Assembly: GCA_001931875.2 (NCBI GenBank)
Contig: MSJH02000254.1
Span: 1-30,036 of the forward strand
Direction: 5' to 3'
DNA length: 30,036 nucleotides
Origin: Byssochlamys sp. IMV 00236
Taxonomy: Eukaryota; Ascomycota; Eurotiomycetes; Eurotiales; Thermoascaceae
The notes beneath the pieces are model-generated. The model was not told where the DNA came from and ran no database searches. It saw only the letters and a list, made by a program, of their open reading frames with translations. Of this stretch, positions 1 to 10,100 are shown in pieces. The position numbers were made by a program, and so were the translations under genes. Numbering within the stretch: the stretch's first letter is position 1; the number at the start of each line of letters is the position of its first letter.

Positions 1-24
1 AAAAAAAAAAAAAAAAAAAAAAAA
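1..24. repeat. Poly-A run at window edge
   Basis: Twenty-four consecutive A residues open the window and in frame would encode lysines. The paralogue at 958-2536 has only one Lys (DLKYGF) at the matching place. The run therefore probably marks a contig end or low-quality sequence rather than real coding sequence. Confidence 0.6.
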
Positions 25-607
25 TAGGATTTGTTATTACCATGAAAGAAGCACCACAGACTATTCCAACATTATGGACAAGAGTGAATGAATTTAGGGA
101 AATCTATCCTCAGCATGTTTTAGATTTGAATTCTACTATTTACCCATGGATCTACAGTGATCGCGAAGATGATTACAACTACTGTCACTTTTGGACTAAT
201 TTCCAGTTGGCAGATTTATCGTTTTTTAGATCAGAAGCTTACCAAAAGTACTTTGAATATTTGGATAAAACTGGCAATTTTTTCTATGAGAGGTAAAAAA
301 CGCACATATGCACACACACACGCATTATAATAACCTATTTAGATGGGGTGACGCGCCTGTACAAACGATTGCCGCAGCCTTGTTTTTACGAAAGGAAGAA
401 ATTCATTTCTTTAATGAAATCGGATATACTCACTCAATAGCAACCCATTGTCCATACGATGAACAACTGTTAAGAAGCTGTAGCTGTGATGTTACTTCTA
501 ATTATGGTAATATGCACCCTTTTTATTATTACAATTTTAATTTATGTATAAACAATATGTGTACATATAGATCTGTATCAAGACAGCTGCTTAAAGAAGT
601 TACTTAA
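1..607 (+). CDS. GT15 (Kre2/Mnt1/Ktr family) alpha-1,2-mannosyltransferase, 5'-truncated upstream copy
   Basis: This is the C-terminal part of a Golgi GT15 mannosyltransferase, the family that extends O- and N-linked mannan. The readable frame runs back from the ATG at 42 through IGFVIT to the A-run at 1-24, so that ATG is internal. Family landmarks are TIPTLW, YNYCHFWTNF and FFYERWGDAP. One intron (293-342, 50 nt, phase 2) joins FFYER to WGDAP, and the exon at 343-607 ends in TAA. It aligns throughout with the downstream gene at 958-2536 and shares its last intron, but lacks that gene's intron after NFE. At the NFE position it reads NFQ (codon CAG), so the glutamate proposed as the catalytic nucleophile in yeast Kre2/Mnt1 is missing. 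The C-terminal 35 residues are diverged. The family call is firm; activity is doubtful. N-terminal anchor and stem are outside the window. Confidence 0.85.
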
Positions 608-957
608 AATCATCAATCCTCAATTACTCGACGATATGAAGGCATTCCTCAGTAAGAAGGACATTTCTATACCTGAGATGATAAAAATACCACCTCAATA
701 ATAAACTTTCTCCTTATTTTAAGCATTGTTCTCTTTTTCTCAAGAAGCATTTGTTTATTTATTAAATTCAAGCATTTGTTTTTGGTATACATTGATTTAC
801 ATTCCTTACTCGCTCAACATCAAGGGAGCTGAAAAGGAAAGAAAGAGAAAAAGAGAGAAAAAGAGAGAGAGAGAGAAAAGATAGCTAAAAGGGGTTCTTT
901 TGTTTTTTTTCTTCTTCTTCCTTCTTCTTTTCTAAAGCATATTCCCTTCTTTTACTC
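608..957 (+). promoter_or_regulatory. Intergenic/promoter region with a polypurine tract followed by a polypyrimidine tract
   Basis: No gene is seen between the first GT15 stop and the second GT15 start. The A/G-only stretch at about 830-884 includes a (GA)n microsatellite near 863-876. It is followed by a T/C-rich stretch at about 896-933, immediately upstream of the ATG at 958. The two tracts are roughly complementary, so they could pair, or they could simply act as nucleosome-excluding promoter DNA. The 3' end of the upstream gene must also lie here. Confidence 0.5.
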
Positions 958-2536
958 ATGTATAAAAGGCAATTGTGTTCAACAAGAAATGCTCTTCGGT
1001 TCATCTTTATAGGATTGGCCTTATTTGGTGTCATTCTTCTTTATAAGTCAAAATTTTCTTACAATACCTACTATTGCAATTCATCCAAAGACTGCTATGA
1101 ATTACTAAAAGATAAAGCAAAACAGTTTCAGCAATATTCTGGTATCAATGAATACTTTATAAAGGACCAAGAAGAGGAACAGAAGAAATGGAATACAGTA
1201 TCAGAAACATCTATGGCTGTAGACACGGTTGATAACAAAGTGATAATCGCTGATGACGATGATGACAATGATGCGTCCCCTGAAGAATTAGAATACCAAA
1301 GATTGACAAATACCAGTCTGCCTCGAGTTAAGGGCGCCTTTGTTGTACTGGCTAGAAATAGCGAGCTTTATGCCTTGAGATCATCCATGCGCTATCTGGA
1401 GGATCGCTTCAACCGTAAATACAATTACCCTTGGATATTCTTGAACGAGCAGCCATTCACAGAAGAATTCAAAGAGTTGACGAGCATGATGACAAGTGCA
1501 CAAGTCTACTATGGCTTGGTCCCTGAAGAGCATTGGAGTTATCCAGAATGGATAGATAAAGAACACGCAGCAGAGTGTCGAAAGGATCTGGAAAATCGTG
1601 GTATTCTTTACGGTGGAAGTGAAAGCTACAGACACATGTGCAGGTATCAATCAGGATTTTTTATGCTGCATCCTTTGCTTGATGATATTGATTATTACTG
1701 GTAAGTATATCATCATCTATATGTGGCTTACTCTCATCCCCCCTCTTTTTAAATTTACAAAGGCGTGTAGAACCTGGCGTGAAATTCTCTTGTGACATTG
1801 ATTATGACCCATTCAGACTTATGCAAGAAAGAGATCTCAAATATGGATTCACCATTGCATTAAAAGAATATTTTGAGACCATTCCTACGCTATGGGAAGT
1901 GACTAGAGACTTTGTTCAAAACCATCCTCAATACATCTATCCAAGAACAAGAAAAGACAGTCTTTTAGGAATAATTAGTGATGACAATGGCTGGTCATAC
2001 AATCTGTGTCATTTCTGGAGTAACTTTGAGGTATAATATACATAATGATACTATTATCTTCAACTTAAAAAAGTTGTCTCTAGATTGCTTCAGTCAAGTT
2101 TATGCGCTCAGAAGGATATCAAGCATACTTTAGATACTTGGATGAAGCCGGTGGATTCTTTTATGAAAGGTTAGACATACTACGTTTCGCATCTATGATT
2201 GGCTAATTTTTTTTTGTTAGATGGGGAGATGCGCCTGTTCATTCCATTGCTGTGGCGTTGATGCTGAAGAGATCTGATGTTCATTGGTTTTATGACATTG
2301 GCTACAAACATGACTTTTTTGAACATTGTCCTACAGAAGATAAATGGTTACTTCAAAGTAAATGCTACTGTGATCCCGAAACGACCTTTGGTAATATATA
2401 TACATATACCAGCTTTTTCATACTAAATCCTCTATTAGATATAAATCCTGGTGCCTGTACGCCTCGTTTTTTGGAGGTAATGAATAAAACAGCTACAAGC
2501 TTCATTGTTACCCGTCCAGATAAGGACGATTATTAG
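958..2536 (+). CDS. GT15 (Kre2/Mnt1/Ktr family) alpha-1,2-mannosyltransferase, intact downstream copy
   Basis: Type II Golgi membrane enzyme that transfers mannose from GDP-mannose onto glycoprotein glycans. Exons are 958-1700, 1763-2030, 2084-2169 and 2221-2536 (introns of 62, 53 and 51 nt), giving 470 residues, close to family length. Residues 1-15 are basic and cytosolic. Residues about 13-29 (RFIFIGLALFGVILLY) are the signal anchor. A stem with an acidic run (DDDDDND, near residue 100) follows, then the catalytic domain from about residue 120. Landmarks are KGAFVVLARN, the YYWRVEPGVKFSCDIDYD metal/donor region and YNLCHFWSNFE, which retains the Glu lost in the upstream copy. The tandem, same-strand arrangement and high similarity indicate local duplication. 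The ATG at 958 is the only start that includes the anchor. The exact acceptor linkage (Kre2, Ktr or Mnt type) cannot be told from sequence. Confidence 0.93.
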
Positions 2537-2700
2537 ACATTTGCCAAGCAATTCATTTATTAATACTATTTTTGACTTTTATCATGTAATAAACATCTAT
2601 TAAAATGAAAGCATGTTATAACTATTACAATGTGCAAAAATGAGGGTGTATTTATTGCTACAATAACAAAACATGCTATACAAGAGAAACACAAGTTTTT

Positions 2701-4275
2701 TTAATGACCAGGCTTTCCTGGATGAGTCTCGATGAATGTGCCAGAAGGAGTTTGTTGGTTATGTCCCAGATCTACTGAGAGACGATATGTTTGCTGTTGT
2801 TGTTGTTGTTGTGGTTGCGGTGATGTAAGAGGTTGTTCTAGATGGTAGTTGCCGACAGTAGGACTGTTGTGTGATGGCTGAGCTTGTTGATATGACATGT
2901 TTGGACTGTGATATTGTTCTTGATACTGATAGTTGGGATCATGGTACATTTGTTGATTTGGATCGTGGTAGACTTGTTGATGAGGATCATGATACATTTG
3001 CTGATGAGGATCAGGATAGGTCTGCTGGTTGGGATCATAGTAGCCTTGTTGATGTGGATCGACGTACATTTGTGCGTTGGGATCATGGTACATCTGTGTG
3101 TTGGGGTCTTGATACACTTGTTGGCCGTTGTCATGGTATAAGTGTTGATCAGGACCATGATAAACTTTATCTTGCTGTTGATTAGGGTCATGTTGATAGG
3201 CATCATGTTCGTTTGGCTTGGATTCGTAGTACATCTCTTCTTGCTGAGTAACAGGATATGTAGCAGCAGCAGCAGCACCAGCAACAACAGCAGCGCCGGG
3301 AGCAAAGTTAGTAGGTTGACCGTGAGCATAGGCTGCATCATGAGCATATCCAGCATCTTGATAGTGTTCATGAGATGCAGCATTATAATATTGGTTTCCA
3401 GGCTCTTGATAGGCACCAGCGTAGGTTACAGTAGGTGAAGCAGCAGCAGTGTAATCGTGAAGGTTACCTACAGTAAAGCCTTGTTCAGATGGATGAGCGG
3501 CGCCTCCTTGATATGCATCATAATTCTTTGTTCCGTCGCCTGTTGTGCCATTAGGCGTGAAAATCTCGTCCATAGTCCTGCTTGCCCGCGTACTTTTAGC
3601 TTTGTGTCTGCTACGACGAATCATCAATAAAGCAAAGGCACCAATGGCCGCGACACCGGCAATGGCACCAACAATACCGCCAATGAGTGCGGTATTGTTG
3701 GGGTTCTCTGTGGTAGGTGCAACAGAAGATGTTGCACTGGGTTGAATGCTTTGAGTAGATGAGATGCTTGGTATAGCGGTGTTTGACATCATGGAAGTTA
3801 TTGCTTCTGTTATGGCCGCAGTAGTGGACGAGGAAGAAAGATTGGGCACAATGACGGATGAAGCAGCATTGACAGATGGCGTGTTGGCAACAGATGATGC
3901 TACTGGAGCTGCAGTAGTGGTAGCAACAGCCTTAGTGGTAGTAGGATCAGGCCTCTGCTGAGTGGTTGTAGCTGGCTTTGGTTGAGCAGCAGTCGTCGTC
4001 GTTGGTTCTGGTTTCGGCTGCGTGGTCGTAGGCTCTGGCTTTTGTTGAGTCGTTGGTTCTGGAGCAGCACTTGTCTTAGGACTAGTCGTGTTGGGAGGAT
4101 CGGCGTTTGCAAAAGGATCAGATGCGTCTTTACTGCTCGAAGGATTATCAACAGCTGCACCATTTACGCCAGTATCTTTGGCACCTGTGCCCTTAACATC
4201 GGCACTTTTTGTTTGACTGCCTTGAGTGTCTTTATTAGCAAATCCGTCCGTACTGTCCTTTGTAGGCTCAACCAT
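2701..4275 (-). CDS. Single-pass membrane protein: Ser/Thr/Pro-rich ectodomain, TM helix, Tyr/Gln/Pro-rich cytosolic tail with octapeptide repeats
   Basis: An intronless 524-residue frame that I do not recognise by family. Residues 1-190 are mucin-like, rich in Thr, Ser, Pro and Ala (repeated KPEPTTT-like units), and likely O-mannosylated if extracellular. Residues about 193-217 form one hydrophobic, Gly/Ala-rich helix (ALIGGIVGAIAGVAAIGAF...) followed directly by RRSRHK, so the positive-inside rule puts the C-terminus in the cytosol. There is no N-terminal signal peptide, which implies a reverse signal-anchor (type III) topology. Residues about 370-449 are tandem octapeptides of the form YHDPNQQM. 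A polyQ run lies near residue 490. The overall plan resembles fungal cell-wall stress sensors (Wsc/Mid2-like), but no WSC cysteines are present, so a sensor role is only an analogy. Other open frames over 2838-3438 are by-products of the repeat. Confidence 0.8.
   Translation of the reverse strand: MVEPTKDSTDGFANKDTQGSQTKSADVKGTGAKDTGVNGAAVDNPSSSKDASDPFANADPPNTTSPKTSAAPEPTTQQKPEPTTTQPKPEPTTTTAAQPKPATTTQQRPDPTTTKAVATTTAAPVASSVANTPSVNAASSVIVPNLSSSSTTAAITEAITSMMSNTAIPSISSTQSIQPSATSSVAPTTENPNNTALIGGIVGAIAGVAAIGAFALLMIRRSRHKAKSTRASRTMDEIFTPNGTTGDGTKNYDAYQGGAAHPSEQGFTVGNLHDYTAAASPTVTYAGAYQEPGNQYYNAASHEHYQDAGYAHDAAYAHGQPTNFAPGAAVVAGAAAAATYPVTQQEEMYYESKPNEHDAYQHDPNQQQDKVYHGPDQHLYHDNGQQVYQDPNTQMYHDPNAQMYVDPHQQGYYDPNQQTYPDPHQQMYHDPHQQVYHDPNQQMYHDPNYQYQEQYHSPNMSYQQAQPSHNSPTVGNYHLEQPLTSPQPQQQQQQQTYRLSVDLGHNQQTPSGTFIETHPGKPGH
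2930..3165 (-). repeat. 24-bp minisatellite encoding octapeptides (consensus Y-H-D-P-N/H-Q-Q-x)
   Basis: Nine to ten units are read on the minus strand, for example YQDPNTQM, YHDPNAQM, YVDPHQQG, YYDPNQQT, YPDPHQQM, YHDPHQQV and YHDPNQQM. Tyr, Asp and Pro are nearly invariant. The 24-bp unit preserves frame, so copy number can change without disrupting the protein. The array lies in the predicted cytosolic tail. Confidence 0.9.
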
Positions 4276-4559
4276 AATGAGATGAGGGAAAAGAAGAGAA
4301 AAAAGAAAATAAAAAATTATGTGCTACATTAAAAAGACAAGGGAAGGACAAGTCGACCTGGGATCTCCTTATAAAAAAGGTTATGTACGCCATCAGTGAA
4401 AGAATCTTACTATTAAGGGAAAAAGTGTAACAAAGACTGAGTTTCATTTAAGTTATACAAGGAACATGTTGATACATTACCAAGTCACACCAGTCTCACA
4501 TTTTCCTCCTTCAGAAGAAACTTCCTAAAGAGAAAAAATAGCCAAACGACCAAACTTTG
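4276..4559. other. Intergenic: promoter side of the membrane-protein gene
   Basis: No coding or RNA gene is visible. The DNA is A-rich near 4285-4320 on the plus strand (T-rich on the coding side of the minus gene). No Walker A segment of the adjacent helicase can be read here, so the helicase remnant really starts near 4560. Confidence 0.5.
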
Positions 4560-5817
4560 TATTCGTTGTTCAATATCCCTCTGTTCGTGTAAGCGAATAC
4601 TTCATCTGCAGCATTCGAAAGGATAGCGACCTTGTAAAATTAATTGAAAAAGCCAAGTTAATCATTTGGGACGAGATGCCGATGCAGCACAAACATTGTC
4701 TTGAAGCTGTTCATCGCACCTTGCAAGACATTTGTGGCGATCCTGAGGAGCTGTATTTGATTGGGGGAAAGCCTGTTGTCCTTAGTAGTGATTTTGCGCA
4801 GATTCCTCCTGTGGTCCGAAGGGGCAACAGAGCTGATACTGTCAGTGCCTCTGTCAGATAATCATTTCTTTGGTCAAGGTTCCAGCTCGTGAGTCTTACG
4901 CAGAATATGCGTTTAACAAACCTTTTGAACCCACATGATATTGCATTTGCAAAATTTATAGCAAATGTGCCATACGATCATACGCTTTACGGCTCAATGG
5001 CACTTCCTGGCTACATTCATCAGACCAAGCAATTGAATGAATTTATTAGCAAAGTCTATAAAGATGATGAAATCAGCAATTCGATGACGATACACAATGG
5101 TCAGTATTTTGGTGAAAGAGCCATATTAGCTACCAGAAACGGCACAGTTGGAAGATCAGCAAGGTTGTCCTGAATAAAATGTCTGGCGAAAAGGTTACGC
5201 TTCTGTCCACGGACTCTACTGACGTAAATGAAGCTGATGGTTTATATACTGTTCCAACAGAATATTTGCACAGCTTGGATCCCACAGGCTTATCCTCATC
5301 TAAGCTTGAGCTCAAAGTTGGCACACCAATAATGCTATTAAGGAACGTTGACCCAGCAGGAGGCCTATGTAATGGCACTCGCCTGGTTGTTGTACGAATT
5401 GGCAGCTATATGCTTCAGGCTCGCCTAGCCAATAAGCCAGATGGTCCATTAGAACTTATACCTCAGTTTACGCTGTCAACACAAGAAGGCGAATTGCCAT
5501 TCATCCTAACAACAAATCAATTTCCTGTCAGGCTCATGGTTTCACTTAACCCAAGGGACGATCGCCACCCTCTTCTCCAATTCGGCTCATTATCGTTCTT
5601 CTCCTTTCTGGGGATCATCCTGCTTAATATTTGGAATGCTCACTGGATGACGGTTTTTCAGAACACACCTTTCCTATGGTCTTGCATCGTCGAAACAAGT
5701 GATACTGCGTTATGGCGATTTCAGTTTGAGCTGTTGACAGTGATGAATAGCTCCTTTGCCTTCTTTTGTTTGTTTCTCTTTTTGTACTTATATAATTTTA
5801 TTGTACTTTCTTCTTAA
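4560..5817 (+). pseudogene. Degenerate Helitron-type PIF1-like helicase fragment
   Basis: Remnant of the C-terminal SF1 helicase domain of a Helitron Rep/helicase transposase, which unwinds DNA during rolling-circle transposition. Motifs in order are LIIWDEMPMQHKHC (Walker B region, near 4655-4693), GKPVVLSSDFAQIPPVV (4769-4819), LTQNMRL (about 4895-4915) and VGTPIMLLRNVDP...CNGTRL (5311-5385). Damage includes a frame change near 4590 (NIPLF precedes it in another frame), an in-frame TAA at 4859-4861, a one-base frameshift near 5150-5160 and further shifts after 5520; LSYGLASSKQV, matching the usual LYVALSR motif, is readable only in another frame near 5675. The Walker A motif and the Rep domain are absent. 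A cellular PIF1 is less likely because the MPMQH...FEAV-type block is typical of Helitrons. It is non-functional. Confidence 0.85.
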
Positions 5818-7179
5818 AATAATGTGACTATATTTATTTAATAGATTGGGATAGTCTATGACTACTTCCCCCTACAAAAAAAAGGGAAACACTACATGCA
5901 CAGAAAAATTCACGAAAAAATGAATTAGCTAATTTTTTTAGAGATAAAGCGCGGTGAACAATGTGCGCACGAGGAGGCTAATGCTACGGGCGCTTCCTTG
6001 GGGGCACTACCTGTGGCGTCACTTTACAACTTGACATTACAAAATTCGCTATCTGACCTAAGACTGTCCAGTGGGATATTCTTTATAATTACACTGAGAA
6101 TCTTGGTTCTTTGTTGATCAAACTGACAACATAAAAAAAAATTAAAATACAGCAATGACCACATTTCTTTTTTATCTCTTTCTTTCTTCTTTAAAAGACA
6201 AAATTCACATTCTACATCAAGGAACATGGAAAGACATCTGTTCTCTGAACAGGGTTAGCTTGACGTTGCGCATTGAGAAGGTTTGTTGACGATATTACAG
6301 GTTATGTCTGTAGTGCATTTCTTCGTGCGCGTAGTGTACACTTTTTTCGTGAATTTTTCCGTTTCCCAAAAAAAATATTCAAGTCTTCTTTTTATAATGA
6401 ATGTAATTCGCATGTCGATTTATTCGCCTTTTTGAATAACAAAGCTGAATACAGCAATTGTGACAAAAGCTTTTCCCAGCGTCAAATTTCAGAATGAATT
6501 TACCGTGAGTAGTAAGGATTTCTGCTCGAAGCAAGTTGCAAATTCTGGGCAAAGCAATGTTTTCTGTTGACCGCTGAAACTGTATCAAGTCTTTTTCATG
6601 AAACAACACTGGATCCCATAGTTGCTATAGGATACTTTCTTACCCATCATACCCTTCAACAAATACCTCGACATCACTGGTGAAGCTTGATCCTAATGTT
6701 GTTATCTCTAACTGTAAAGGATATTCTATCAAAAAAAAAAAAAGACAATATGATCTGCAATCCAATACTAGATATCTTTTAAATCAAGTTAAAAGAACTT
6801 TGGAGAAAACAATTGAAGAAAACAAAAATTCATGCAAAAGAAGGACTACTTTCGATTGAGTAAATACAAAAGAATCTAAAAGACAATGAGAGAAGTGAAG
6901 GACAAAGCAATGCAGCTTTCAATGTAGACCCTCGCTTTATTAAAGACATATTGCTTTATTTAATCTCCTTTACATATTTTATCTTTAAAGTGATGAATTA
7001 AATATCTTTATCAAAAAGAGATGCTAGAGTCATCCACACAGTGTTTTACTACACTTTTATGAATAATATGCTGCCAATGTGACCCCAGCGTTAATCACGT
7101 GAACTGAGAAACCCAAAAAGGGACCTCTTCTATTTTTCACCTTTTTCACCTCTTTTTATTTTTATTAATTAATAAAACC
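5818..7179. other. Intergenic region of about 1.36 kb, including the TRAPPC8 promoter
   Basis: No convincing gene. Short frames at 6273-6497 (plus) and 6379-6609 (minus) show no codon bias or homology I can recognise. The region holds one copy of a dispersed repeat (about 6055-6250), a 13-A run near 6731-6743, and a CACGTG E-box at 7096-7101, 79 bp upstream of the TRAPPC8 ATG. Confidence 0.5.
6055..6250 (+). repeat. Dispersed non-coding repeat, copy 1
   Basis: It shares ordered blocks with about 29618-29800: CTGTCCAGT, ATAATTAYACNTGAG, TGATCAAACTRACAACATAAAAAA, TTTTTATCTCTTTCTT and AAAAGACAAAT-like sequence, ending in AGGGTTRRC. Divergence between copies is about a quarter of positions, with small indels. 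No open frame is shared. It may be a solo LTR, SINE or MITE; ends are not defined. Confidence 0.55.
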
Positions 7180-10100
7180 ATGAAAGAGCCATTCAATTTA
7201 GGCTCACACTTGTCTGCTCGTGATATCATTGCAAAGACTGTTGCGCCTGTAGTAGCTGTAACTGCTAGTGAAGATGCTGAAGAGCTCTGTAGACTGAACC
7301 ACATCCCTTCCTTCACTGATCTTATCAAGCCTTTTGGTGATACACTTGAAAAAGGTAAAAATACATAATACATAAAAGGACATAAGCTAATAACTCATAG
7401 TTACCCCACGCGATTGGCAAGGCGTGCCAATGTCAATTGATAACTTTAATGTACGTTTTAAATCAATAAATAAATTAGAAGAACCTAATCACCAAGCAGT
7501 AATGAGGCTTGTTCAAAACCAAGTGAAGTCTAGAGGAGAGCAATACACTGGAAACATAAAAAAGATCAGAAATAGAAGTGATGTTGCCGAGGACTATTTA
7601 AACGGTATTTTTATAGCATGATCTATATACATGGTTACTGATATGCTTACTAGTCCACTTGAATGATTTGACACCTTGGTATACCGATTTCAGAGATACG
7701 CTCCTTTCTCTTCGAGGAATAGCAGAATATGAGACCTTTGATCATCCAGTAGCCACTATGATTGTTATCTCATCATTAAACACTGATCCAATCAGCACTA
7801 TTATGCAACTCTATAATCCAAACATTCCGTCATTCACTCTAGACAAGCCCTACGTTGATACAAACATATTAAGATACTATGTCGTGCTTCATGATCCGAA
7901 TCTTACAACATTCGAGCAGTAAAGTATATCCTTATATGTTATTAAATCAATATTAAGCATACAATTATTAGTTCTATGGCTTTCTTTGATAAGCTCAAAC
8001 GAACAGTTGGGTTACACTGCTATTTACTCACTATTAACTCAAAGCCAAGAAATCCAAAAGATGAGGACAGTATAGAGGATAGATCTGAGGATAACATACG
8101 ACACATTTGGGAGGAACCATTATCCGAATCTTATCGCATCGAATCAGAGTTACAATCATATGTTACATCTAATCCAGACTCTAGTGTATCTTCCTTAAAT
8201 ACTACACCCCTTTCACCTTCTGTCGGAGGAGGACATACTCGATCAAGTTCCGTATCTTCAAGCACGAGTAATTTGCCTGCAACTGTAGTTCATGGGACAT
8301 CAGTACAGTCATTCCCCATCGATTCTGATAATAATAGCAACCAAGATAGTATTGCGCGCGAGACTATAGTTATCAACGAAGAACAACAACAAGCTTCAAT
8401 CCAATATGGAAGATGTCTTACAGATGAGAATGTAAATCAGATAAGGTCAATGGTCCAAGAATTTGTGGCTCAAAGTTTAATACCCTTTATGGAGCGAAAC
8501 GTTCAACAGTGGAATGAGCAAGTGGCATCAGCCCGTCGTGGATTGACAGGTCGACTGTTTGGTGCTAGTCGCCGATTATTTGGTACTTCCAGTCGTTCGT
8601 CTTCTACTCAATCCCTTCAGTCCGTTGCAGCACAGGGGCCCAACGTACCTTATGGGTCTAGCTCAATCACAGTTTATCCTTTTGCTGCTCCTGAAGCGCA
8701 AATGCGTAAATTAGCAGATTTTGCATTCATGCTACGAGATTATAAATTTGCATACACAATCTATGACACCGTTCGACGAGACTACGCCACTGAAAAAGCC
8801 TACAAGTATCATGCAGGTACACAGGAAATGATGGGGGTTTGCTTATTAATGATGGATCAACCACTGACGAGCAAGACTGACGTGGATCGTCACTTTGAAC
8901 TTGCTGTGCAACAATATTTGAACAGATGCAGATCCATCTTTCATGCAACGCGTACAACGATCATTTACTATGAACTGCTTAAAGATCGGCAAATGTGGAA
9001 AGACATACCAACCGCTTTGGTCAGAATGACAGGTGAAGATTCGGATCTAAGGTCAGGCCTTTTCTTGGAACAGGCTGCACATTGTTTTCTGAGAGTAAAC
9101 AAGCCAATGGTGCGAAAGTATGGATTCCATTTGGTTATGGCCGGTCATCGATACGGCAAGGCATCACAGGTAAAAATAAAAAATAAAAAATAACATTTCA
9201 CAAGTCAATAACAGTTGATGAATATACAAAGAGATTGCACGCTTATCGATGCTATGAACTGGCAGCAGCAGTCCTAGACAATCACTCTTGGTCCATAGCC
9301 AAGAATCATGTGCAATTTGCTCTGGGACGCCAAGCTTTCCATCTGGGTCGTCTTGAAGACTCAGTTGCCTATTTCTCGAATGTTTTGACAGACACCAAGC
9401 AAACATCTCAACAACAAATAGCTCACATTAGAGAATTTTTATTCATCTACAAGGTTAGCTTTTATAAACTATGTCTACAGCTTGACTAATTTTATTATAT
9501 AGCAATACGCAGCACAAGCCGGTTTCGACCCTTTAAAACGGTCATTCCCTAATCTGGGCTTACCTATCATCGATAATCGTACAATTCAAGTGACTCTATC
9601 CAACGCTCAATCCAATCTGACACATCGAGAAGAATGGGCAGCCATGGAAATTGAACTGTTGGAAGAAAGTATTGCGAATGGCTTCATTTCTAGCTCTAAA
9701 AGAGCTATGGCTGTTCAACAGCAAGATGATGATCGAATTGTTTGCGCTGTCGAAGGTAAAGAAAGAAAAGCAAGATGTATATATATATAAAGAATGAGTC
9801 TAATCACTTGTAAAATCGGGTAGAGTCTGCGATTATACATGTTGAGCTGTATAACCCGCTTCAGATAGCTATTACTCTAAACAGTGTTATACTTGGCTGT
9901 CAATATAAAGCTTCTTCCAAATCACAAGATTCTGAAACTGTTGAACATGAAGAAATGCTAGAAGGAAAGCAGATAGAAGGAAGTGATCTATTTGAATTTG
10001 AGCATTTTAAGCTACAAAAGGTATCTAGTGTCACTTTGGATCCATTGGAAAAAAAGACAGTAAGTGTTATTGTAGGTGATTGTTTAAGAAGACTAATATA

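Noticed and set aside
2838..3438. Long open frames on both strands inside the membrane-protein gene (2838-3416 minus, 2871-3185, 2908-3141 and 3142-3438 plus)
   Set aside because: They arise because the 24-bp repeat keeps several frames open. Compositions are biased and no family is recognisable.
6273..6609. Short overlapping frames on both strands, the minus one with scattered Cys and His suggesting a zinc finger
   Set aside because: Spacing fits no C2H2 or other zinc-finger pattern, there are no flanking exons, and the base composition is like the surrounding intergenic DNA.
9205..9214. Acceptor AG at 9213-9214 for TRAPPC8 intron 4, giving a more usual 45-nt intron
   Set aside because: It shifts the frame and destroys the DEYTKRLHAYRCYELA segment, while the 35-nt choice keeps it and the gene total divisible by three.
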